In this document: positions 1-5,494 of the stretch, piece by piece | Numbering within the stretch: position 1 is the stretch's first letter | How the letters are laid out: each line of letters opens with the position of its first letter | Assembly (NCBI GenBank): GCA_900754855.1 | Contig: CAAEEI010000048.1 | Location: 1-5,494, forward strand | Direction of reading: 5' to 3' | Length of the DNA stretch: 5,494 bases | DNA from: Lachnospiraceae bacterium | Lineage (GTDB): Bacteria > Bacillota > Clostridia > Lachnospirales > Lachnospiraceae | Program-made: the position numbers and the translations under genes | Notes under the pieces: model-generated | Databases searched by the model: none | Told to the model about the DNA's origin: nothing | The model's input: the letters and a program-made list of their open reading frames with translations, nothing else

Positions 1-150
1 AACCCCTTCCACCGGACGTCCGCTGGCTCCGACAAACAAAATACCTCTGTCCTGTAATTGACGGATCACGGTAAAGTACTCTGGATTCAAATCAATACTC
101 CCTTCCGGTACAAGAGTATCATCCACATCAGAAACAATTAATTTTATCAT
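1..150 (-). CDS. HAD-superfamily (Cof-like) hydrolase, N-terminal 50 codons, cut by the window edge
   Basis: Seen: an open frame begins with ATG at 150-148 and reads MIKLIVSDVDDTLVPEGS, continuing without a stop to base 1. Residues 8-12 (DVDDT) match HAD motif I, DxDxT, with D8 as the expected nucleophile that forms an aspartyl-phosphate and D10 as the general acid/base. The usual Gly after the second Asp in DxDGT is Asp here. A beta-strand followed by ASGRP at residues 42-46 fits HAD motif II, with S43 as the phosphate-contacting Ser/Thr; the small-x-GRP form is typical of Cof/HAD-IIB sugar-phosphate phosphatases. Known: this family usually has about 260-290 residues and is cytoplasmic, so roughly four fifths of the protein, including the Lys and distal Asp motifs and the cap, lies outside the window. 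No signal peptide is visible. The start is supported by an AAAAAGGA ribosome binding site 8 bases upstream and its own promoter. The substrate cannot be inferred. Confidence 0.9.
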   Translation of the reverse strand, partial: MIKLIVSDVDDTLVPEGSIDLNPEYFTVIRQLQDRGILFVGASGRPVEGV

Positions 151-158
151 TTTTTTAA

Positions 159-166
159 TCCTTTTT
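159..166 (-). promoter_or_regulatory. Ribosome binding site of the HAD hydrolase gene
   Basis: On the minus strand the sequence AAAAAGGA ends 8 bases before the ATG at 150-148. It is a modest Shine-Dalgarno match at normal spacing. A second purine run, AGGAAG (167-172), is 16 bases from the ATG and too far to be the main site. No other in-frame start lies between this site and the HAD motif. Confidence 0.7.
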
Positions 167-210
167 CTTCCTGTTGTTCTGTATTGATTATTATGAAAAA
201 TTTCTGTCTT

Positions 211-239
211 ATTCTAGCACAGACCCTTTTTATGTGCAA
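211..239 (-). promoter_or_regulatory. Probable sigma-A promoter (extended -10) for the HAD hydrolase gene
   Basis: Seen on the minus strand: TTGCAC (239-234) as -35, a 17-base spacer, and TAGAAT (216-211) as -10, five of six bases of TATAAT. The -10 is preceded by TG one base upstream (TGCTAGAAT), the extended -10 form common in Firmicutes. The -35 keeps only the TTG core of TTGACA. A start near base 204 would leave a leader of about 50 bases before the ATG. The promoter lies between the hairpin ending the upstream gene and the HAD start, so the HAD gene probably has its own transcript. Confidence 0.7.
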
Positions 240-272
240 ATGGATTAAGCTGTATTTTCTTATTCTAATTTC

Positions 273-316
273 AAACCACATCCCCCATCGCAATAAGACG
301 ACAGGGGATGTGGTTT
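273..316. terminator. Intrinsic terminator hairpin after the large surface-protein gene
   Basis: A perfect 13-bp stem is formed by AAACCACATCCCC (273-285) and GGGGATGTGGTTT (304-316). Inside it a 2x2 internal loop, a 3-bp helix (288-290 with 299-301) and an 8-base loop can form. The stem begins 12 bases past the TAG stop (331-329) of the minus-strand gene, the usual place for its terminator. The best T run (TTTT then CTTT, 317-324) follows the stem on the plus strand. On the minus strand only TTT closes the stem, followed by GAAATT. It may act in both directions, or rely on the stem alone for the minus-strand gene. Confidence 0.75.
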
Positions 317-328
317 TTTTCTTTCCTG

Positions 329-3300
329 CTATTTAATTTTAATGGTCACCGTTTTCTTTTTATTACTTCCGTCCGTTGCCATCGCTGTGATTTTTACTTT
401 TTTGCCCTTTCCGGCTTTCATCGTTTTAATTTTACCAGAGGAAGAAACGACGGCATATTTCGGGTTGCTGCTTGTCCATTGCAGTTTTTTGTTAGCTCCT
501 TTAGTGGCGGTCACTTTGGCACGCAGTTTTAATTTTTTTCCTGCTTTGACTGTTTTCGCGCCATGAATCGTTACCTTTTTCACCACACCTTTCATGGATT
601 TTATCTTCCATGTAGCAACGACTCCGCTGCCATCAGAAGCTGCCGCCGTGATCACTGCTGATTTTCCACCGGTTTTCTTTTTCAGGGTAACGACTCCCCT
701 TTGATTTACGGCAGCCACTTTTGGATTGCTGGAAGACCAGACTATGTTTTTATTCACTGCAGTTTCCGGGATTACCGAAGCATGCAGGGTTATTTTTTTC
801 CCTGCGGAAACATTATGGGAAATCCCTTTTAAACGGATTCCGCTTACGGTTATCGGCGGGCTATCCGGGTTTACCCCTGCGTGAGAGATACCTTTTTCTA
901 CATTAACTTTATCGACCTTAAATCCATAATAGTCACTATTGCTTCCATCAGTATACATATATATTTTTACGGTATCTCCGGATACAGTCACCGTTTTATC
1001 CGCCATTTCCCTACCTGTCCATTTATATAAGAGATTATCCTTTTTATCCGTCAATAATAAATAATCATAATAATCCTCCATCACACAATCTCTGGATAAA
1101 TGCATCGTTATACTTTTTGCTTCCGGTACATGGTAAATCCAGCATTTGCTCATGTCATTTTCGTATCCTCTGCCGTTTTGCTTTGTATTGCTGTCCAGCT
1201 GCTTTGCCTCGGCTGCATAAACGGTCTGTTCCGCCTGTATGGCCACTGTCAACTGCATGGAAGCAGAAAAATCACCTGCTCTGGCCGTGATGGTACAGAC
1301 GCCCGGGGTTACTCCATACACCTGACCATCGCTTACTTCGGCAACAGATTCATCAGAAGAACTCCATTTGAGGCTTTCTGCGGCCGTTTCCGGTTTTACC
1401 GTATAGGAAATATCTTTCCACTGGTATGGATTGACTGTGCAACTTTCCAGTTTCAGATCGGTAACCGGTTCATATACATCACAATAGATCAAAGCCACAC
1501 GATCAAATAGTTTTGCCTTGACGCAGCACTCACCAATGGCGTGGGCCGTAATTTTCGCCTGAAAAGGATCTTGCCCATCTGGCTCTACGGTGACACGAGA
1601 CGAATCTTCGGATTCCCATTGGATATTCTTTTTGAGAATATCCGAAGGCGGAACATCGCCCCCTACGGCTATCGTTAAATACTCTGAAGAATTTACTCCC
1701 ATTTCTATATAATCTGTTGGCAAAATAAGATCAATGTACGGATACCTTACCGATACGTCTATCGTTACCTGCTGGCCGTTATGAGAAACCGGAATTGTCT
1801 TATTTCCTGCTTCCTCAAATGTGATTGGATTATATGCATAACCTTCCGTTATGCGCTGATGCGAACCATCTTCTGCGAGCTGTAATAACACAAGCCCCGA
1901 CAGATCCAAAGTTTCTCCTAAAATATAACTGCTCTTATCCGGCATTCTATAGACGCTCAGCTTGTCCACAGACTGATGAATATAATTCTGGAAATATTCT
2001 CCTTCAAATCCTGTTGTCCCGTTAAGGAAATAGATGGTAAACGACGGGCCAACATTCAGAAAGACATCTTTGCCAAAAGATGGCGCATTTCCGGTAAAAT
2101 AAATACCATTTAAGGAAGTACAGCAACGGAATGCTCCGTCTCCTATGGCGGTAACTGTGGACGGAAGGAAGATTTCTTCCAGAGCAGAACATTCCCTGAA
2201 GGCTTCCTTTCCTATTTCTTTAAGCTGTGAAGATACTGTGATTTCTTTTAAATTCTTACAGCCAAAAAATGCCTGTTCCGGAATAATCTCTATGGACGTT
2301 GGCAAAATGACCGAAGAGAATCCACTTCCATATAATTTAAAACGTTCTAAGCTGGAAAATACGGATAAATCCAATGAACCCGTCAGATTTTCCTGTGCAG
2401 ATAAATCCATGGAAATCACATGATATTTTCCATCTGCTTCTTTTTTCCACTGTATTTCTTTCCAATCTCCCGGTTTTTCTTTTGGCCAGCTCATGGAGGA
2501 AGCAAAGGACAAAAGGACTTCGTATTCTTTTTTTGCAAAGTCGTCCAGTCCTGCATTCACACCCTGCCAGCCAGTTTCCCGATCTTTCACCGGCAATCGA
2601 TCCAGCGCTTCCATGGACAGTTTATTTCCGCTGCAATACAGGTTTTCCAGAGATGTTGTATTGGCAGTGATCAGACTGGTCAACACATTATCGCAACACT
2701 GCACTGTGGTCAGATTTTCACAATCAGATACATCGAGAGAAGAAAGGGCGTTGGCGCTGCAGTCCAGATACTCTAAATGATGGAAACCAGATAAATCTGC
2801 CGCGCCTTTCAGACCGGAACCCGATAATTCCAGACGGGTGACGTAATAGGTTTCATTGTTCTTTTCCCAGATTACCCCAGGCCATGAACCAGATGCCAGT
2901 CCATCATCCACCTCTGTACCTGCAAATAAGGTTTGCAGTTTACCAAACTCTTCCTGACTGAAGTTCGCATTGTCCGGGATGCGCTGTGTCTGCGCGGCAA
3001 TTTCCACTTCACCGGATGAAGCTAAGGCGGCTAACTGATTTAAGGAATCCTGGTCCAGATAATTATATGCGGCATTCACATAGAGCAATGGCTGATTACG
3101 GACATCCAGATGAGAAAGCGAATTGTGACTGCAGTCCAGATATTGTAATACAGAAACTTCTGCCGATGGAAGAATCAGTTTTGCTAGTGCATTCCCTGCA
3201 ACCATGATTTTTGTCAGCGCTTTAAAAGAACTAAGGTCAAGAGAACCTTTCAGATATTGTCGGTTTCCCGCCTCGTCTTCCTCCGGATATTCCAGATTAA

Positions 3301-5494
3301 TTTCTGTCACACAGTTACTGGTTTCATCAAAAGTAACTCCCGGAAAAGAACCGGTTTCAAAATCCCAGCCAAGGATGGCGGCATTGGCTTCCTGTTCCGC
3401 AAATTTTTTCAGGGCAGCCAGTTCTTTTTCGTTCGCCGCTGTCGCAGCCATTCTCTGGTTCGTCACATTGGTTCTGGCTCCTTTATCTACTTCTTCCATT
3501 TTTCTGGCTACACCTGCCGTTGTAAAACAGTTCGAAGTCAGCGCAGCATAGTAAGTATACATTTGATGATTATCATTGACATTATAGGCCTGATGGAATC
3601 CATCCACAAAATAATCTGCAATTTTCTGATATTTTCCCGCCGTCTGTCCGGCAACCAACTTAATGGCCGCCACCCAATTTGCCATGGCTGCCGGAGCAAT
3701 AACGTTATGCATATACTTATACAACGTATTATTTCCGCTGAATTTCACTTTTTTTGTATAATATTCTTCCACACTGCCCCAGTTATTTTCAATATAACGA
3801 ATCAGATCCCGGCATTTCATCAATTGAAACGATGGATCCCTCTGCGCAGATAACCTTGAGGCCTTATAAGCTTTCTCCCTGAATCCGGCATGATTTTTAT
3901 ACAGGGACTGCGCGCTTTTTGTGAAAGTAATGCCGTTTTTATCAAAATTCCAATGATTTTTTAGAGGAACGCTTGGAACAAAATCATCGGTAAAACAGAA
4001 ATTATAGATATTATTCATAGACGTATCCGCATTGTTTGTACAATTTGGAACGGCAAATAAGTAGGCATAGACGGAATTTTGATCAATGAAATTATCCCCC
4101 AGGCCCCTTTTGGTCAAATCCGCCGCCAGCAGATTCCCAATGGCTCCCCCTCTGCTGTGCCCGGTAATCCATATCAGCGCATTCCTGATCGGTTTATTTT
4201 CCCCATTGATTTTTCGATTAAGGCAATATTCTTTAAGCTTTTCTTTAATCTCATTTTTTCCGGCACGAAAACTATAAGACTCCGTGTCGCCATAAGGCCC
4301 GTTTTCGCCCCCTTCAGCCACATTCATATTTCCCTTCCACTGAATCTGGTTGGTTCCCCGTATACTTACCACCACCAGATCCCGTGGTTCTCCATGATAA
4401 TTAACCTTTTTCGAAGCAATATTAAAGGTTGCGCCATTTTCTGTCGGATGATCATAATTATACTTTTTGAAATAGGAAAATCCATCCTGGTTTAATCTGT
4501 CTTTTAATCGAAAATACTCTGCATGATTTACCGCATAAAAACTGTCAACCGCACCGACATACTGATAATCCTCATAGGCCAGAGCTGCATAAGATGCCAG
4601 TTGTAAAGCCAACTGATGAGAATATGTGGTATTATCCTGTGTAAAATGATCATAGCCTCCCGCTGAATCGGCATTATATACCCCATACCTAGTCACAACC
4701 GTTTTTGTTTTCTGAGCAGCTAACGGCTCTTCATCAAAATATACGGCCAGCGCGCTGTCGTGAAGTATAGTTTGGGATGTATTCACAACATACTCCCAGT
4801 CGCTGTCATGGATATCTGTCCAACTGGCAAACTGTACCTTATCCGGTCTTTCTGCCTGATTATAATACAGATATCCCGTTGCCACAATATTCGGATCCTT
4901 CAGGCTGTTCATGGCCTGAAAGATTTTCGGTATGCCTTCTCCACGATATTCCCGTTCTCTCGTCACCGGATCTCCGTTGATCTTAAATGGCGAACCATCG
5001 TTTTCCCCCAACATGGTATCCATCATAATACGGATGCCAATATTCTTTTTTTCCGTCGAACGATTTGTACATTGATACTGAATAGAAATCAGATCTTTTC
5101 TCGTTGTACTGGGATTATTTTCAATCTGAAGAATCTGTTGAACCTCCACATCGTCAACCTTCGCCGTAATCACGCATTTTTCATTACTGATTTTTGTAAT
5201 ATCAGTAATCAAATCATCAAAAATATAATCCCTTTCATCAATACGGATCAGTGTCTGCGAAGTCATACCATCCGGATGATCAAAAAGCAGACAATCCCCG
5301 TCGGCTGTTCCGATGGTAAAGTTTCCACTGCTTTGAATCGCACACTGAATGTAATCATTACTGATCATGTACCCGCTGATTCTAACACTGCGTGTTTTTC
5401 CCTCTTTCAGCCGTATATTCGCTGCGATTCTCTGTTCCAGAATCTCTTTCGAAGAAACAGGTCTTCCCTCTATTTTGCCGGTTTCTTCTGTAAG
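329..5494 (-). CDS. Large multidomain surface/secreted protein: class 3 lipase-like domain, leucine-rich repeats, Ig-like and CUB-like domains (5' end outside window)
   Basis: Seen: one uninterrupted frame from the window edge (5494) to TAG at 331-329, 1721 visible residues. The first ATG (5368-5366) has no Shine-Dalgarno upstream, and coding continues 42 residues before it (ending RSVRISGY), running straight into a beta-rich domain. That Met is therefore probably internal, with the true start and any signal peptide beyond the edge. Domain order from that Met: beta-rich domain (about -10 to 235); lipase-like alpha/beta hydrolase (255-500; GHSRG with S405, FTDDFVP with D462); helical linker (501-643); three helix-plus-LRR modules (644-1110), the last BspA-like; Big_3 Ig (1133-1207); two Big_2-like Ig (1208-1377); CUB-like (1378-1492); two Big_2 (1505-1679). 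No LPxTG motif or C-terminal membrane segment is present; the tail is very lysine-rich. Inferred: an extracellular, probably wall-associated protein with esterase/lipase-like activity and ligand-binding repeats. Its substrate is unknown, and an inactive hydrolase fold is possible. Domain calls are by eye. Confidence 0.9.
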   Translation of the reverse strand, partial: LTEETGKIEGRPVSSKEILEQRIAANIRLKEGKTRSVRISGYMISNDYIQCAIQSSGNFTIGTADGDCLLFDHPDGMTSQTLIRIDERDYIFDDLITDITKISNEKCVITAKVDDVEVQQILQIENNPSTTRKDLISIQYQCTNRSTEKKNIGIRIMMDTMLGENDGSPFKINGDPVTREREYRGEGIPKIFQAMNSLKDPNIVATGYLYYNQAERPDKVQFASWTDIHDSDWEYVVNTSQTILHDSALAVYFDEEPLAAQKTKTVVTRYGVYNADSAGGYDHFTQDNTTYSHQLALQLASYAALAYEDYQYVGAVDSFYAVNHAEYFRLKDRLNQDGFSYFKKYNYDHPTENGATFNIASKKVNYHGEPRDLVVVSIRGTNQIQWKGNMNVAEGGENGPYGDTESYSFRAGKNEIKEKLKEYCLNRKINGENKPIRNALIWITGHSRGGAIGNLLAADLTKRGLGDNFIDQNSVYAYLFAVPNCTNNADTSMNNIYNFCFTDDFVPSVPLKNHWNFDKNGITFTKSAQSLYKNHAGFREKAYKASRLSAQRDPSFQLMKCRDLIRYIENNWGSVEEYYTKKVKFSGNNTLYKYMHNVIAPAAMANWVAAIKLVAGQTAGKYQKIADYFVDGFHQAYNVNDNHQMYTYYAALTSNCFTTAGVARKMEEVDKGARTNVTNQRMAATAANEKELAALKKFAEQEANAAILGWDFETGSFPGVTFDETSNCVTEINLEYPEEDEAGNRQYLKGSLDLSSFKALTKIMVAGNALAKLILPSAEVSVLQYLDCSHNSLSHLDVRNQPLLYVNAAYNYLDQDSLNQLAALASSGEVEIAAQTQRIPDNANFSQEEFGKLQTLFAGTEVDDGLASGSWPGVIWEKNNETYYVTRLELSGSGLKGAADLSGFHHLEYLDCSANALSSLDVSDCENLTTVQCCDNVLTSLITANTTSLENLYCSGNKLSMEALDRLPVKDRETGWQGVNAGLDDFAKKEYEVLLSFASSMSWPKEKPGDWKEIQWKKEADGKYHVISMDLSAQENLTGSLDLSVFSSLERFKLYGSGFSSVILPTSIEIIPEQAFFGCKNLKEITVSSQLKEIGKEAFRECSALEEIFLPSTVTAIGDGAFRCCTSLNGIYFTGNAPSFGKDVFLNVGPSFTIYFLNGTTGFEGEYFQNYIHQSVDKLSVYRMPDKSSYILGETLDLSGLVLLQLAEDGSHQRITEGYAYNPITFEEAGNKTIPVSHNGQQVTIDVSVRYPYIDLILPTDYIEMGVNSSEYLTIAVGGDVPPSDILKKNIQWESEDSSRVTVEPDGQDPFQAKITAHAIGECCVKAKLFDRVALIYCDVYEPVTDLKLESCTVNPYQWKDISYTVKPETAAESLKWSSSDESVAEVSDGQVYGVTPGVCTITARAGDFSASMQLTVAIQAEQTVYAAEAKQLDSNTKQNGRGYENDMSKCWIYHVPEAKSITMHLSRDCVMEDYYDYLLLTDKKDNLLYKWTGREMADKTVTVSGDTVKIYMYTDGSNSDYYGFKVDKVNVEKGISHAGVNPDSPPITVSGIRLKGISHNVSAGKKITLHASVIPETAVNKNIVWSSSNPKVAAVNQRGVVTLKKKTGGKSAVITAAASDGSGVVATWKIKSMKGVVKKVTIHGAKTVKAGKKLKLRAKVTATKGANKKLQWTSSNPKYAVVSSSGKIKTMKAGKGKKVKITAMATDGSNKKKTVTIKIK
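332..856 (-). repeat. Two C-terminal Big_2 Ig-like domains, lysine-rich
   Basis: Residues 1505-1590 and 1593-1679 align along their length: AGKKITLHASV with AGKKLKLRAKV, WSSSNPKVAAV with WTSSNPKYAVV, AVITAAASDGS with VKITAMATDGS. They are a tandem pair diverged at the DNA level. By direct count the last 87 residues hold 25 Lys and 1 Arg against a single acidic residue. The protein stops right after the last strand (TVTIKIK) with no sortase signal, so attachment to the cell, if any, would be non-covalent. Confidence 0.8.
893..1237 (-). other. CUB-like domain
   Basis: Residues 1378-1492 fit a bacterial CUB-like domain: paired strands AKSITMHLS, then EDYYDYLLLTDKKDN (1431-1445), a KWTGREM segment, and VSGDTVKIYMYTDGS (1462-1476) leading to the conserved YYGFKVDKV. 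This parallels the CUB pattern yDyl-x-i ... tG ... GdtvxixxxsDxs ... GFxv. D1435 and D1474 are where calcium-binding CUB domains carry acidic ligands, but metal binding is inference. It sits between two pairs of Ig-like domains. Confidence 0.6.
1238..1972 (-). other. Big_3 Ig-like domain followed by two Big_2-like Ig domains
   Basis: Residues 1133-1207 (VDKLSVYRMPDKSSYILGET through LDLSGL and VTIDVSV) match the bacterial Ig-like group 3 pattern: P-x-K-x-x-Y-x-x-GE-x-LDLSGL, a DGS turn, an AGNKT turn and a final strand. Residues 1208-1298 and 1299-1377 are Big_2-like, with WESEDSSRVTV and WSSSDESVAEV as signature strands. The first is the more diverged. These domains usually act as stalks or adhesive spacers in secreted Firmicute proteins. 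Confidence 0.75.
2039..3439 (-). repeat. Three tandem composite modules (helix + PG/Trp motif + leucine-rich repeats)
   Basis: The modules cover residues about 644-790, 801-935 and 940-1110. Each begins with a helix ending L-x-x-F-A (F656, F815, F955). A PG motif followed by an aromatic comes next: GSFPGVTF (673-680), GSWPGVIW (827-834), KPGDWKEIQW (965-974). Then a conserved strand, GSLDLSSF (708-715), GAADLSGF (855-862), GSLDLSVF (997-1004), starts leucine-rich repeats such as LQYLDCSHNSLSHLDV and LEYLDCSANALSSLDV. Modules 1 and 2 end alike, N-x-L followed by L-(N/D)-(Q/R)-L (769-779, 915-925). Module 3 changes to BspA-like repeats. The period is about 140-155 residues. LRRs of this kind usually bind proteins or glycans. 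Confidence 0.75.
2054..2290 (-). repeat. BspA-like leucine-rich repeats (LRR_5 type)
   Basis: Three units at an exact 23-residue spacing start at I1029, I1052 and I1075: IPEQAFFGCKNLKEI, IGKEAFRECSALEEI and IGDGAFRCCTSLNGI. The IG-x-x-AF-x-x-C-x-x-L-x-x-I pattern and the LPSTVTAIG linker are the hallmark of BspA/Treponema pallidum-type LRRs, which are found on bacterial and protist surface proteins and often mediate adhesion. They form the second half of the third composite module. Confidence 0.85.
3440..3868 (-). other. Helical linker between hydrolase and repeat modules
   Basis: Residues 501-643 are predicted by eye to be mostly helical, with stretches such as LMKCRDLIRYIENN, APAAMANWVAAIKLVAG and KYQKIADYFVDGFHQAY. 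The alanine- and charge-rich VARKMEEVDKGA to NQRMAATAANEK runs into the first repeat module. The early part may complete the hydrolase fold as a cap or lid; the later part reads as a spacer. No named family was recognised. Confidence 0.45.
3869..4606 (-). other. Class 3 lipase-like alpha/beta-hydrolase domain of the large protein
   Basis: Residues 255-500. LVVVSIRGTN (331-340) matches the strand and RGT that begin the lipase_3 core and form the oxyanion region. LIWITGHSRGGAIGNLLA (398-415) is the nucleophile elbow, with S405 (codon 4156-4154) in GxSxG. YAYLFAVPN (434-442) is the following strand. FCFTDDFVPSVPL (457-469) matches the catalytic Asp region of this family; D462 just before F-V-P is the likely acid. 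The catalytic His is uncertain: the stretch NFDKNGITF after VP has no His where fungal class 3 lipases have one, while H493 (KNHAGF) and H472 are nearby. Known members hydrolyse ester bonds of lipids; the substrate here is unknown. Confidence 0.8.
4664..5494 (-). other. N-terminal beta-rich domain of the large protein, unnamed
   Basis: Visible residues -42 to about 235. The segment from VRISGYMISNDY through GNFTIGT and TLIRIDERDYIFDD alternates short beta-strands and turns, and continues with ISIQYQCTN and GIRIMMDTMLGENDGSPF (111-128). It ends near VVTRYGVYN before the hydrolase domain. The strand pattern suggests a beta-sandwich or carbohydrate-binding-like fold. I recognise the style from Firmicute secreted proteins but cannot name a family. 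The first 42 residues include a charged, probably helical stretch (SSKEILEQRIAANIRLKEGK). Confidence 0.5.

Noticed and set aside
151..272. Riboswitch or structured leader before the HAD gene
   Set aside because: The predicted leader is only about 50 bases and purine/A-rich, with no stable paired elements beyond the weak 5-bp repeat in the promoter itself.
308..566. Two overlapping plus-strand frames (308-532 and 342-566) starting near the terminator
   Set aside because: Both are Phe-rich translations of the complement of the lysine-rich C-terminal Ig domain; AAA/AAG codons read in reverse give TTT/CTT. No RBS or protein family is evident.
599..1972. Ig-like domains as possible phage or mobile-element cargo
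   Set aside because: Big_2 domains occur in phage tail proteins, but no other phage genes, integrase, inverted repeats or attachment sites are visible, and the flanking gene is a housekeeping-type HAD hydrolase.
2374..2780. Three overlapping plus-strand frames in the LRR region
   Set aside because: They occupy different frames over the same bases, antisense to repeat modules 2 and 3, and none shows recognisable protein features.
3257..3853. Plus-strand open frame of 198 residues
   Set aside because: It lies wholly antisense to the lipase-linker and LRR coding region, whose frame is intact with recognisable domains. Its translation is Phe/Ile/Ser/Cys-rich with no recognisable motif, as expected of a shadow frame.
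4079..4495. Plus-strand open frame of 138 residues
   Set aside because: Antisense to the catalytic part of the hydrolase domain; no family motif is recognisable, and the hydrophobic stretches are complements of the real gene's codons.

Overview
The window looks like part of a low-to-moderate-GC Gram-positive Firmicute chromosome, most plausibly a gut Lachnospiraceae/Clostridia relative. The basis is the surface-protein style: stacked bacterial Ig-like domains with the W-x-S-S-(N/D) signature, BspA-like leucine-rich repeats, a CUB-like module and a lysine-rich C-terminus. The short AT-rich intergenic region with an extended -10 promoter fits too. The taxonomic placement is inference from protein style only.

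Both genes lie on the minus strand and both are cut by the window. About 94% of the window (329-5494) is one very large multidomain protein gene. Its reading frame stays open to the right edge, so its true start and probable signal peptide lie outside. The visible 1721 residues run, N to C: an unnamed beta-rich domain; a class 3 lipase-like alpha/beta-hydrolase domain with a GHSRG serine elbow; a helical linker; three copies of a composite 'short helix + PG/Trp motif + leucine-rich repeat' module, the last turning into BspA-like LRRs; a Big_3 Ig domain; two Big_2-like Ig domains; a CUB-like domain; and two lysine-rich Big_2 domains at the C-terminus.

The 178-bp gap (151-328) holds a strong hairpin just past the large gene's stop. 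It is followed on the minus strand by a good promoter and a ribosome binding site for the next gene. That gene (1-150) is the first 50 codons of a HAD-superfamily phosphatase (Cof-like), running off the left edge. The terminator plus a separate promoter suggest that the two genes are transcribed independently, and nothing in the sequence ties their functions together.

The main interest is the large protein: a probable extracellular lipase/esterase-like enzyme joined to adhesion-type repeats, with an internal repeat of about 145 residues and an unclear third catalytic residue. No RNA genes, mobile elements, CRISPR arrays or further credible genes were seen. All residue numbers for the large protein count the Met whose codon ends at base 5368 as residue 1; residues upstream of it are negative.
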